Positions 45,521 to 57,658 of a DNA stretch of 64,000 nt are shown one piece after another; position 1 is the stretch's first letter; the number at the start of each line of letters is the position of its first letter. The notes beneath the pieces were generated by a model, which searched no databases, had not been told where the DNA came from, and worked only from the letters and a program-made list of their open reading frames with translations. The DNA lies in assembly GCF_008831285.2 (NCBI RefSeq), contig NC_045139.1:8340204-8404203 (forward strand). Direction: 5' to 3'. This DNA is from Nymphaea colorata. Its lineage: Eukaryota > Streptophyta > Magnoliopsida > Nymphaeales > Nymphaeaceae. Position numbers and translations under genes: made by a program.

Positions 45521-48099
45521 ATAAATGACAATTTATGGGCCCGGAACTGATGTTAAAAACATTATTAAAGTTGGTTTTAGCAGGCCAATTGACTAAAGTT
45601 CTTGAAGATCCTCACTCCAAGATGGTGGATGGAAGTCGGTAATCGGACTTGAATCAGACTCAGAGCTGGTATAGGGAAAAAATGATAGGAAACCTACATC
45701 GGATCCGATACAAACCCATCCAATTACGCCCTTCTAGATACTTCTTTAAGTTTGTTATGTGGAGTCATGTAGGCCATAACCCCCACCTCATGAATCATGC
45801 GGAAGAATTCTCCATGCCATCATTGTTCATGCTGGTTAGGATTGGGTTGGGTAGAGCTTCGGCTTTCTGTCGGACAGTGAGAAACCCCGCTTACCCGAAA
45901 CTCCATAGCATGTTTTCCAACCAAATAAACCAGATATATACATGAGATCTTCATGTTTGGAAACCAAACAACTGACTTAATAAAGCAAAAATTTAAATCA
46001 TAAACATAATTATCATTTTTCTTATGAAAAGCTAATGTAGCAGATAAAAGGTTAGTGGAAGTTTGATCGGATGCAAATATCACACTTACATGGTAAGTAT
46101 AGCATGTAAGCAGCTCATTAGGATCAATTTTTTTAGCGTTAATTTGAACCGTGTCAGGCCTCTAGAAAATGTAATAACAATGTTTTTGTTTAAATTACAG
46201 GTCGTGTCTCTCCTTACCTAATCACGAAGGCGTTCTTCATGAAATAAAGTCAATTTTGTCAAAAAAAGATTATTTTGAATGTACTGTCACCAAGTTCTTA
46301 GTTGCTAGGATTTTGATTTTTCACCCATTCAGGAAACCTAATGAGGGATGCCAAGTGATTAGATTACAATACATCTGAACCTGGGATGACATTTCCTAAG
46401 TCCAGATATGACCTGATTTCTCAATCAGATGCAGAGTCTTTTTTCATCTCCGAGCTTTCTTTTTTTTTTGTGAATGGGATTTTTTGACATCCCTATACCT
46501 AATGCCTTGTAATCTTCTTCACTAAGCAATGCATGATAAAGACATCCATAGACGTTATGTCAAACCAATCAAAAGAAAAGAACCAAAACAAAATTTCGAA
46601 CTATGTTTGTTCAGAACCGAACCCTAAGGAGAGTCATAAGTAAAGCGATGTACAGTCTCTTGTATATATATGTGTGTGTGTGTGTACATGCAAAGGGTGA
46701 GAGTCAGAAATTTGTGGCTAAGGGCTGGTAGAAATAAATTTTTAAGTTTTAAGAGGCATCAACATATAAATGAGAAAAAATGATCGGAGATGTCAATATA
46801 AGAATAAGTACTTTTTATTTTGTATGCTCAGACCTCGCTCCGCTCATTTATATAAATATATATTGAATAATCTGTCATGGAACGTGGAGACAAAACTGAA
46901 TAAGAAAATAATGCATTAAGAAGCACAGGTTCGACCACGTCACTTTGAGCCTCATTCGGTATTGTGCATGTGGTTGATAGAGCTTTTGAATTCTTTCCCT
47001 CAGTTCTTCTTCTTCACTTCTTTTCTCTTTCTGCAATTATTTTTTCACTTCTTCAACGCGGTACGCCGCCCTGTGCTCCGCATCGTGGACGCAAGATATA
47101 TCTTAAGCATACAGCAGCACCCATAATATTCAATTGCAATATTTTTCCCGTTCCTCAGCTTTTTCTTCTTCTTGAGTTCAAAGAACTCGTCGTAAGTATC
47201 GTCGGAGATGTGATCATTCGTCATCCTGGAACTGGAATGATTTTACCAGCAGTTGATAAAGAGGGATAAAATGTTCAACTGAACGTAAGTTTTGGTTGCG
47301 TTAATCAGAATATAGGAATGTAGCATGCCAAAGATTTTGGTTGGTAGGCTTCTAGTTAAGTGGTCAAACATGCAAAAGCATATCTTCTTTAAATTCCATT
47401 AGCTGATGATTAAGTTGCTTTAGAATCGTTTACTTACAAGAGTCATTTGATGAGATAGCTAGTGCTCATATTTTCTAAATCCATACATTGGGCCGTGTTT
47501 TGTTCAGCATGGAGGAAAATATATGAAGGATAATCACTCGGTCTTGTGCCGAATGGGCAGGGGCGGAGCCAAGAAGTGTCAATAGGGGGGCCATGGCCCC
47601 CTTCAAAATTAAAAAAATACATATATATAACTAAAAAATAGTTTAACCTATATAAAAAAATTTTGAAAATTTATGCTTCGACTTCAGTTAAAATATTGAA
47701 AGTATAATTTGAACCCTTTAATAAAAAATTTTCGAGCTCTGCCCGGAGAACAGGTGACATTCTCTTCCATCATTTATGTTACACTTAATTTTAAGGGTGA
47801 CCAGACAAGAATGTTGAGAAAATAGGAAGTCGGAGAAGGTAAGGGGTTATTGGTTTACTTATCAAGGGTCCTTTGGTTGATTGGACATCCAATCATACAG
47901 CTAGCGTTTGGAGTCGAACACATAACCTACTTCGTGAATATGATGTGTGTAGTTGAGATAAAAAATAGTTGTCTCAACATATCCCATATCAAACAAGAAT
48001 TTAAAACCATGTTTACTGTATCAATCGCATCCATGAACTGACTCATACTGATAAACATTGTCATCAATGAGCAGGGCCAAGCTACAGTAAGGCCAACTC

Positions 48100-48317
48100 T
48101 GGCATCCGAGGGGTTTGACATAGCTGGTTGGGCTATCGGCTGGTAGAAAGCAAGTTGCAGGTTCGACTCTTGTGTGTGATAATCTCATATACAAGCTAAG
48201 ATATATGAGCATAAACTCCTTGTGACGAGGATACTAGCCTCCAGGTTTTACGCCAAGTGGTGAATGACAAAATCTCCCAGCTTCAATCAGGTCTTCTCAA
48301 GTTTTTTTTTTTTTTTT
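48100..48317 (+). mobile_element. tRNA-derived SINE (Au-like) with T-rich 3' end
   Basis: A pol III A box TAGCTGGTTGGG (48121-48132) and a B box AGGTTCGACTC (48159-48169) are spaced as in tRNA genes, but the sequence between does not fold as a tRNA. About 130 bases of body follow, ending in a T run (48302-48317) and then an A run. Plant Au SINEs have this layout, with a T-stretch at the 3' end. Flanking target duplications were not found by eye. The alternative, a degenerate tRNA gene, is unlikely because the stems are absent. Confidence 0.6.
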
Positions 48318-49772
48318 AAAAAAAAAAAGAAACCTAAGGAAAACTAGATCGAGACTAGGATTATTGGTTTCTTAAACGCGTTTAACTATTTGTTTTCGCG
48401 CTAGAACTGGTGCTAAGTTTGGGTTCTTTGGAGGAGTTGAACTACTGATATAGAAAATAAAATAAGCTGGTATAGTGTGAGTTCTGATTATGAAAATGCT
48501 GCCAGTAATAATCACATTATTTACTGCATGGTAGATTCCCTTTGCGTAAAATATTAGGGCTTCAATCGTATGCAGAGATTTCTGCTCTCACATCGTGCTC
48601 TCCTCTAACTAAATTTTGCTCCTTAATCTATTTGATCAGTTTGTCTCAAAATTATAATATACATAGAGTTTCAAGTATACTGGGGAGTTGTTTCCTGGAA
48701 GAGAATATTAACCACATTCATTTAATGCACGGCTGTATACGACAAAACTTAATTAGGCTTTCCCGTTACTAAAATTTAGATGAGGACAGATGATTCTTGG
48801 ATTGATATGTGGTTGTTGCACTAATTTTTTATGGATTATATATATATATATATAGTGTGTGTGTGTAGGGCGAACCGCCTTCATCATAAAACCGCCAAAG
48901 TCATATATCTATATATGCAAGTTTCTGTCAGGGCTTATATGGACTTGGGGCATAGGTGGACCTACAATACATAATTTTAACTTGAATGTCGAGCGTTGTC
49001 ATCATTTACACCTTAAAGAAGTAACACACCAAATCATGATAGTGACCACAGGATTGAAACCTTGGATTCCTTAAGTGTGAGTCATCTTACAGGTCCTAAG
49101 CAGCTTGGGGCTAAACTTATGAAAGTACTTTTTTACGTATTTTGTATATTTACGCATTTTGTATATTACGTATTTTTACGTATTATGTAAGTGGAGCTGG
49201 GCAACATGTAGGTGAAGTGTGTACTAGACCCATAATCCAGAATTTCCAGTTGTTCCTGAATCTATTTTCTGTATTAAAACGTCCTAAATATCTTGCATAT
49301 TATTGAGTATTGGAATTCATTTTTGCCAGCTTAAGTAATCCAATACCACTTTAAATCCAAGTGCTCTCTCTCTCTCTCTCTTGACACACGCACACACCCC
49401 AGCAATCTAACCTTATACATGTGATGTTAAGAGTAATTTGATAAGAAAACGTATATTAAGTCAAATCATTTTTTGAATTTCAGACGCGTTGTTTAATCAT
49501 CAAAACATTAATAGCTCGTCGAACACGAAAATTTTGGTTGCAGAAAAATCATTATTATTCATGAAAATAATTTGAATTAAAACATATTTTTGTACTACTA
49601 GTAATACGGTAAATATATAATTGTTGTGCTGATCTTTTGTTTTAAATACTAACAATAATTTAAGTGGTATTTTTCACCTTTCTTTGTCTAACGACCCCTT
49701 TTTATAAATTTTAAGTCTAGATCAATAAAGAAGGAATTTTACAGAGATTTTTGTGCCCGACCAATTGGATAC

Positions 49773-49830
<58 letters not shown>

Positions 49831-50905
49831 TATTTAGCTGTTTTTATTTTGTAAGGAACTTAGCTGTGACCATAATTTTCAATGAGGCCCATCAACACCG
49901 CGCCGGACACTGATACCGTGTAAACTGCTGCTACCACCACCGCAGTTTCTCCGGCCACCATCGTTTGTATTCTCTCTTCATTCTTATAAATAAGTTGAAA
50001 AAGAAAACAGTAATTGGAAAAGAATCAATTTTTTTATAGCTTGTGTTTTATTTATATAAGTAATAAGTATAAACAATTTACTACAGCTGTATATGTGGAC
50101 ATAAGATTCAGCAATAGTGGACTAAGAGATTTTTGAGACAAGTTGCAGGAAGAACATATTTGACCTTTGCTTAATTTCTTAAACTCTCATGGAAAGGGTA
50201 GCCAATGATGATACCAGAGCAGGTCAATGCGACTTAACCAATATCTTGGTGCTTCCATAAATCTATCTCAAATTTGGGTAGTTTGACATTAAGAAAATCA
50301 TATGGATGTTTCATGAATCTATCTCAAATTTGGGTTACATTCTTATAACATTTATTCAAGCTTTTCATGTATCTACCTCAATTGTAGGGTAGATTCATCA
50401 AACATTAACAAGGTGTTTTTAATGTCAAATGGTTCAAGGGATCGTTTGTTAATAAGAATATTATGATAGTGTTTTATAAATCTATCTTAAAAATTATAAC
50501 AGATTCATGAAACATTAATTCTAATACTCTATGAATTTGTCTTAATTTTTGAGCAAATTCATGCAACACTTATAAAGTATCCCTACTGCCAAAAGCACAT
50601 GATATGCTTAGCCTTTGTGGTGCTTGAGCAGCTGTTTGATGATTTAGGTAAACATGTCATGGCATTTACAAAACAAAAAATTTTGTAAAATCATATGGTT
50701 ATTTTAGGCTTTTGATCAATTAACGCGTACGCTAGATCGATTACTATGAACAACAGATTTAATTTTACCATTACATCATTATTAACCATCAACTTGTAAT
50801 CTTAACTTGCTGCATGATAGTCTCAAGCTGATATTTACTTTCTGATTCCAGTTAACCCATTTACCCTTATGATAAATGAACCACTGCTAAAAAGATTCTA
50901 ATTTC

Positions 50906-50916
50906 CCTATATAAAG
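50906..50916 (+). promoter_or_regulatory. Candidate TATA box for the bHLH gene
   Basis: The sequence 'ctatataaagg' is an excellent plant TATA box, 443-453 bp upstream of the bHLH start codon. Initiation about 30 bp downstream would give a ~410-nt leader, long but possible. Whether it serves the bHLH gene is not shown. Confidence 0.35.
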
Positions 50917-51358
50917 GCCATACAAATACCCGTCCAGCCGGTGGCAGTCTAAAGTTTCCGATGGAACTTCTGCACTTAATGTAGATGTATTCATAATGTT
51001 CAAATTTTGAAGAATAAAAAAAACTGAAATTTAATGTAGATTGAATTTTATAAAGTTCAAAAATCAAATTTCTTAAAATTTTCATGTACTGTTATGATAT
51101 TCCTACTACATCCTTTGATTTTCTTGAGAGATGAACAATGAAAACTAAATTCTAACTTGTACTAATCTTGAAAACCATACTTTTTCTTTTCACTTAAGTG
51201 GAATCTAACAGAGATCAGGTGAATATAGAAATGAACATAAAAAATAAAAGTTACTGTTCTTCAATCTGTACATCTACACACACGTCTGTATAGAGAGACA
51301 GAAAGAGAGAGTACAAGGGCAGGCAAAGGCATCTTTCCCTCAGCCACTGCGTGGTGAC

Positions 51359-54202
51359 ATGAAGCAGCCGGGCGGGGCGAAGCCAAAAAAACCAGGGACG
51401 CCTCCTTCCACGACTGCCTCCTTGAAGTCGCCGGAGATGACAACGACGACGGCCACCATCACCACAACCGCCGTCACCACCACCACCCAAGATGCAGCAC
51501 AACCACATGGGGAACAACACCTTCCAGCGGAAGCTGACCCTAGCCCCACCAGCACCATCAACGCCTTAGACCAGCATCACCAACAGCAGCAGATTTCACA
51601 AGACGATTTCTTGGAGCAGATGATCTCCACCCTTCCTTCATGGGCAGACCTCTCCCCTTTCTCCCACAAGCTCCTTTCTTATCCTCCTTCTCTAGTGGGC
51701 AAGCCCGACGAGGTCTCCCCTGACGGCCTCCGGTACTCCTACGACGACTCAGACTCCGCCACCCTCGCCTCTCGCCTCCAGCACCTCCATTCCGCCGGAG
51801 GCGTGGGGAGGACGCTGGGCCTGCTGGAACTCAACACTCCCGAACTTGGTCTCGACAACGGATGCGGAACAGCGCCGGAGAGATGCGTTGACGATTGCGG
51901 AGGCGAGGGCTTGCCTCTTCCATTGTGTCTTGGCCAGGAGTCCTCGTCATTTTCTTCTCGTCCTACTGTTGAGAGATCTGCCGGGGATGATATTGATGCT
52001 TCTTTCAAGCATGTTAGTCGAACAATCTTTTTCCTTTTTTTTTCTCTTTTTTTTTTCTTTTGATTTTCGTTTTCTCTCTTTCTCTCTCTCCTTTTCCTTC
52101 TTCCCCACTTGCATAAATTCAATCAAGCTCTGCTTTTCTCAGAATATGGAAGATCATGGTTTGCACAATGGGTTTCAGACGGGAAGAAGCAGTGCAAACG
52201 GTAATGCCCAAAATTTTCAGGTGCTGAACTCTCTCTCTCCCCCCACCCCTTCTGTGTGCGTGTGTGTGTGTGTGTGTGTCTAAGTAACAGAATTCGTCGG
52301 TGCATCTACAGAGTTATGGAGGACAGAATGCTGGGGAAAATCAACCTTCATCTTCACCTGTAAAGCCAAAAGTGAGAGCCCGGCGTGGCCAAGCTACTGA
52401 TCCTCATAGCATTGCTGAAAGAGTAAGCTGCTGCCCATGTCAGGATCGAACCACATATACAAAAAACGATGTTAATCAAGTTTCTTTTAATAACTGCTAG
52501 CTTTTGCTGACATGTATTTTAGGTCCTTAGGTATGATAATCGTTTCGTGTTTGTTGCCTCAGTTGCGCAGGGAGAGAATTGCCGAAAGAATGAAAGCGCT
52601 CCAGGAGCTGGTTCCCAATGCAAACAAGGTGTCTGTGATTACGTTTCTCGACATTTTGAATCAGTTCCACTTATGCCATTCTTCAGAGGAATTGATTGTT
52701 TGGCTTGGATGATGTAATATTATTTGCAGACTGACAAAGCTTCAATGCTAGACGAAATCATCGACTACGTGAAATTCCTTCAACTCCAAGTCAAGGCAAT
52801 CCCTTCCTCCCTCTAGGAAAATAGAATAATATCACTCTAGTGATTTCTTATTCGTTTATCTCTTTCTTCAGGTTCTAAGCATGAGCAGACTCGGAGGAGC
52901 TACCGCTGTTGCTCCATTGGCTGCCGACATTTCCTCAGCTGATCAGGTAATACAAATAATCTCCTTGGAGATCCTGAAACAAACTTCATGGCAGTCGTGA
53001 TAGAAGGCAGAAAACTTGCCCATAATCTCCTTAAGAAACTAAAACAGATTTCCTTTCTTTCCACTTAAAATTTGACTTTTTAAGTTTTTATCTGCTGAAA
53101 ATTTTCCATTTAGTTCTGTGCGAAATCAAGATCTTGCAAGCATTTCCCTCTATCTTTCCCATCTGGACCACCGTCACAAGTGCAAGTGAGTTGGTTAACC
53201 CTAATGCTCATGAAGAATTATCACCCCTATCATCGGAAAATGAGGTGCCCAAGGCCCCTCATTCCTCTTGGCCTCTGGAGTCATGGGTTGGGTTGCATCA
53301 AGGCTTGGGTAGGGTGCAGTACATCCATCAATTAGAGAGACTCCAATGTTTACAGTACAATGCGAATGCCTGCCACTAAAGTGATGGGTGAATCAGTAAA
53401 GTAGATGGGTAGGCTGCTACAGTATTTTCCCACAAAAGATTTGCGGCATCGCTTGATATGCCCTCTCCCACATCTCGCAGCCTAGGATTCTGCCCTTCCG
53501 AAGCATCAAATGACAAAATGCTTTATTTAATTTGCATTTGTTAGGCTTCTAATACTTACTAAACTTATTAGTACCAATGTTTATACCCAATATCTTATAT
53601 GAGTGTATCTGCACGTTTTTATTAAAAAAAAAAAAAAGTGACTTGGGAACCAAGAGACTTTTTATGTTTTCCTTTTATTCTTTCTCTGTGATCAAGCCAT
53701 GATTTCATGAGCTATTGAGTTGGTACTTGATAAGAGTAAATTAACTTCGCCAAAATGTACTGTAACAAAGGCAAGTGGTAGCTCGGGAAGGAGAAGCAAC
53801 AGCAACGATAGTGATCAGGCAGCAAGAGCTCCGTCCGCACAGGACAGTAACATCGGTACTCTAACAGCAGCAGAGCACCAAGTAGCGAAGCTCATGCAAG
53901 AAGACATGGGCTCTGCTATGCAGTACCTGCAAGGGAAGGGCCTCTGTCTCATGCCCATTTCCCTCGCCTCTGCTATCTCCACTGCTACCTGTCATGCGAA
54001 GAACCCTCAGTCTAACAACATCAACAACACCAGCAAGAGCAGCATCGCAAGGGTACCCACCTCCCCCAGCACGTCAATGCAGTCTTCCTTGGGTGACAAC
54101 GGCTGTGGCGGTAGCGGTAGCGGTGGCGGCGGCGGTGGTGTCAGAGGGGCCAGTAGTGGTGAACTTACCAGGAAGGATCCCACCACCACTTCAAAGTTCT
54201 GA
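51359..54202 (+). CDS. bHLH transcription factor, LRL/RHL1 subgroup (seven exons)
   Basis: Exons: 51359-52012, 52143-52220, 52312-52422, 52563-52628, 52730-52795, 52872-52946 and about 53720-54202, all in phase 0, giving about 510 aa. The N-terminal [18 protein letters not shown] (81-98) is a subgroup signature. The bHLH domain (about 266-330) has the His-Glu-Arg E-box-reading residues in [13 protein letters not shown], then the family's [10 protein letters not shown] and [17 protein letters not shown]. The block VLSMSRLGG follows, and the C-terminal [11 protein letters not shown]-type motif appears as [16 protein letters not shown]. Family members in Arabidopsis and Lotus are nuclear regulators of root-hair and tip growth. 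Intron 5 appears to use a GC donor. The exon 7 start is uncertain (53720 or 53771). Low-complexity Thr, Gln and Gly runs lie near both ends. Confidence 0.9.
52790..52797 (+). other. Non-canonical GC splice donor with competing GT donor
   Basis: Exon 5 of the bHLH gene must end ...CAAGTCAAG to give the conserved QLQVK before VLSMSR; the next bases are GCAATC, so the intron 52796-52871 starts GC and ends AG (ttcttcag). A GT lies six bases upstream (CAA|GTCAAG, after 52789) and would remove Val-Lys in frame. Both donors keep the frame. Confidence 0.7.
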
Positions 54203-55462
54203 AGGAAAGAGCGGTGCTTTTCAACGGGAAGTTGTTCAGTTTCTATTAGTTCTACCGACAACTTTGCATCCAGCGACAAAATCAAAGGAATTCAAGAAGG
54301 CTTCAATAACTCAGTGACGAATCAGCGTTTAAATGCAACTGACTTGCAGACTGCAAGAGATTTGTCCTTCACGCTTATTATATTCGTATTGGTCATTTAA
54401 ACTCTCTCTGATCTCTCTGTCACTCCTTTTTCTAGCTTATCTTACTGATTTCTAGGTCCCGTTGTGCGCTTGACTTGGTTGACGGAAAAGTTGTTTAAGC
54501 AAATAAAATAATACAGATAGCAAAAGGAGTTTACTTTTCTTCTGTGAAATTTGGCATTATGCTGCGGTTGCCATTAATGAAGGGGAGTTGTTGTGCAATG
54601 GTGTGCTTCGGTAGAGCTATATTAATTTAATGGAGGCTGTGGCGTGTCTCATTGCTGGTTGATACTTGATAGTCAACGTAGAGGGAAGAGAGAGGACGGT
54701 GGCAGAGAGCAGCCTCAGTGCACATGAGATGTGCTGCCAACTTAGGGTTGCCTAAATTTATACTGTTTTATTACTATATCTTTTATTGGTGCTCTATCAC
54801 TCACGGCAAATTGATAGATCTTTGGTTGGTGAATCCGTCTTCCTGCGAATCTTTTTAAAAGGAAAAGATGGCAAGAATTCCTCGAGGATCACGCTACTAT
54901 GAGGACTGAGGAGCATACCAAGCGCGTCCTGCCATGCTTCACGAGTTCTGTGCAAGGCCTTCTTGCCTTATTAGAAGTTATAAAATGCCTAATTGCATGT
55001 AGTCACGGTAAAATATATTCACAAATATCGCTTTTTGGTTTGAAACGGCCAATATAAATGGTAAAGTTGTTTTTAAGAAAAGAGAATATTTGGGTAAAAT
55101 CTAAAAATCAAAATCTAATTTTCACAAGAAAAAGAAATGTAGCCAAAATATTAAAGATAAAATGCAGAAAATATGGAAAAAAATTGGTAGGTAATAACTG
55201 GAAAAAATACAAAGACAAATAGGTAGGGAAAATTGAGTGAAGGACCAATCTGTTCGAAGCCCCGTCAAAGTATAGTGGATCGATCTATCTGCTTAAATAT
55301 GGATCCTGTTCAATCCCTTTTTCAGTAAAGTTCTTGAGATCCAAGCCAAGGCACATGAACCTCATATTCGCTTGAGGGCAGTAGTAACTATGCTGCAAAA
55401 ATCATCTATTTTTCAAAGGGCACGGCCCACCTAAGCATTCGGGGCTATGTCTCCCTCTCAGA

Positions 55463-55497
<35 letters not shown>

Positions 55498-56350
55498 AAA
55501 AAATAAATATCAATTCATGTTAAAATTTTGAAACTACAGGGTATCAAAAATCCTGGCTTCGTCCTTGTATATGGCCTCAGAACTTAGCATGCATGAGAAT
55601 CCGAAAGCAGGCCTAGCCTTCGACTGCGCCTCCAACTGACCGGTTAGGATAAGCCCTTTGAGGCTTTTTGACTGGGGCTGGGCATTGGGCCAGAACAGGC
55701 TAGCCCAATTCGAAGTCGAGCGAGCCCTGGCACGGCCTTGGTCCATTTTTCATAAAAAAATTAATATATATATATATATATGGAGCGGAGTCCTGCCATG
55801 ATTTGATTGCCCGAAAGCCCAACCAGTCCCCGGCCTCATGCCCAGCCTTGCTTTTGACATGCTTTTTAGTAGAGTTTATAACTGATAAACAAGGTGAACA
55901 AACCCAACACAACGTACTCGCACTTGACTGCTTCACCACTATGGTGGCTTGATCCCACCCGAGCTTGCTCATTCACCAGCATTCAATCTCAATAACGTAA
56001 TTTGGACTGTTGAAAAGATGGACTGATTCATTTGTCACCAATTAGTCTCAACAAGAGCTCTGCTCCAGCAGCAAATGGTTTTGGAGCCAAAGGAGGTCAA
56101 GAGATCAATATCTGAGTTGCATGTCAAAAGAGGAATCAATTGGATTTTCATTGTCAATTTTAAATCTATTAGCTGAAAATCAAAAGTTCCAGCATCTATG
56201 TTCTATGGAAACATTACAGGATACATTTGGGTAGGCTGGCTTATCCCCTGTCAGTTGAACGGACTTGTTCATTTTCCTTTTTCTCATTGTTAATTTGGGT
56301 GCAAAACTTAAATTTGCAAGACCCAAGTGCAGCATTGCTGATACTGAATT
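54203..56350. other. bHLH 3' flank and intergenic DNA
   Basis: The bHLH 3'-UTR probably covers the first few hundred bases. The rest has no recognised gene. TA tracts lie at 55465-55495 and 55762-55782. Around 55400-55560 there are short fragments ('atcctggcttcgtccttg') resembling the degraded transposon ends seen at 26740-26905 and 47560-47760. Confidence 0.4.
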
Positions 56351-56797
56351 GTAGACGTTGGTCAGGATGTCAACGGATTGGACTCGAATTAGATACGATC
56401 TTAACTATATCTGTTTCTTTAGATATTCACATATTTGAATTCAAATTCAGAGTCAAATATAAACAAAGAAAAATCATATCTAAATCCAAATCCCATGCAG
56501 CAGCAGACTGGAATCTATTCTTTTCTCTATTAATTAACTTTCTTTTATCTCTTCTTAAGGATACATATGACATTTGTAGAGGTTGGTAAGGATGTCAAAG
56601 GATCGGACTCGAATAAGATGCGATCTTAACTATATCTGCTTTTTCATATATTCACATATTTGAATTCAAATTCAGATTCGAATATAAACAAAGAAAAATC
56701 ATATCTAAATCCAAATCCCATGCAACAGTAGACTGGAATCTATTCTTTTCTCCATTAATTAACTTTCTTTTCTCTTCTTAAGGATACGTATGACATT
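56351..56797. repeat. Tandem duplication of a transposon-like unit, about 225 bp
   Basis: Units start at 56351 (gtagacgttggtcaggatg) and 56576 (gtagaggttggtaaggatg). Both continue through 'gatcttaactatatctg', 'atttgaattcaaattcag' and 'cagactggaatctattcttt', differing at a modest number of sites. The unit contains the 'ggatgtcaa' end of the repeat family at 45156-45520. Confidence 0.88.
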
Positions 56798-56810
56798 CAT
56801 TATTTTGCGA

Positions 56811-56928
56811 GGAATTTAACCTCAAGGAGTAATTTGGAAAGGCCAAGAGCAAGACATGATAAAAAATAGGAATTTAACCTCAAGGAGTAATTTGGAAAGG
56901 CCAAGAGCAAGAGGCATGATAAAAAATG
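56811..56928. repeat. Tandem duplication, 58-bp period
   Basis: 'ggaatttaacctcaaggag' starts at 56811 and 56869, continuing through 'taatttggaaaggccaagag'. The second copy ends in 'agcaagaggcatgataaaaa', the outer border of the palindrome. Confidence 0.92.
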
Positions 56929-57658
56929 GACTTACAGAAATGTAAAGCATGCCATCCTTACCGTAAAGCATGCTACCTTGTAGATTGTTGTTGTCTACCA
57001 ATTAGCATAGTTGGCAAACCTGTGACTCGGACTCAAATAGGCAGATGACCGGGTCAGCGAGTTGACTCGTCCATTCAGTTGGGTTTTAAAATAACTTGAA
57101 TCAGGGGAAGGGGTTGGTTAGGGCTGAGTCGGATAGAGTCAGGGGTGAGTTAGACCAACCTTGACTCTTTTCCATGTATTTTTAGCGATCCGAGCTGACT
57201 TGGGTAATTCCCAACCCAATTCGGTTAGTCAGCCAACTTGGACCAATTGATCCATCATGCCTCTTGCTAAGTGCATCAAATGCCTCTTGCTAAGTGCATC
57301 CAACTAAGAGCAAGAGGCATGATGGATCAATTGGTCCAAGTTGGCTGACTAACCGAATTGGGTTGGGAATTACCCAAGTCAGCTCGGATCGCTAAAAATA
57401 CATGGAAAAGAGTCAAGGTTGGTCTAACTCACCCCTGACTCTATCCGACTCAGCCCTAACCAACCCCTTCCCCTGATTCAAGTTATTTTAAAACCCAACT
57501 GAATGGACGAGTCAACTCGCTGACCCGGTCATCTGCCTATTTGAGTCCGAGTCACAGGTTTGCCAACTATGCTAATTGGTGGACAACAACAATCTACAAG
57601 GTAGCATGCTTTACGGTAAGGATGGCATGCTTTACATTTCTGTAAGTCCATTTTTTAT
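56919..57658. repeat. Near-perfect palindrome, 350-bp arms, 40-bp loop
   Basis: The left arm 56919-57268 and right arm 57309-57658 are reverse complements with no net insertion or deletion (paired positions always sum to 114577). I read one mismatch (gttgtctacc against gttgtccacc). The loop is 57269-57308. The 15-mer AGCAAGAGGCATGAT stands at the outer left border (56906-56920), inverted at the inner end of the left arm (57254-57268), and direct at the start of the right arm (57309-57323). A 20-bp unit ending 'cttgctaagtgcatc' is repeated at the loop. There is no coding content. It lies about 770 bp past the epsilon-COP stop. Confidence 0.95.

Larger units (their letters stand above)
40761..50900. 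other. Repeat-rich intergenic region between eIF4B and bHLH genes
   Basis: About 10 kb with no intact gene on either strand. It contains degenerate non-autonomous DNA transposons (about 41106-41440, 42630-43300, 45156-45520, 47560-47760), a small AT-centred hairpin (42374-42465), a SINE (about 48100-48317), long microsatellites (CT/AC 42854-42893, CT/TA 43336-43386, AT 49775-49822) and a repetitive patch at 50245-50590. Confidence 0.5.

Noticed and set aside
53134-53379. 81-codon frame in bHLH intron 6
   Set aside because: No similarity to the conserved bHLH family sequence, and joining it would not fit the order of conserved blocks. Treated as intron.
56919-57658. Reading the palindrome as a microRNA gene
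   Set aside because: The arms are far longer and more perfect than a miRNA precursor. A hairpin-siRNA source or artefact fits better.
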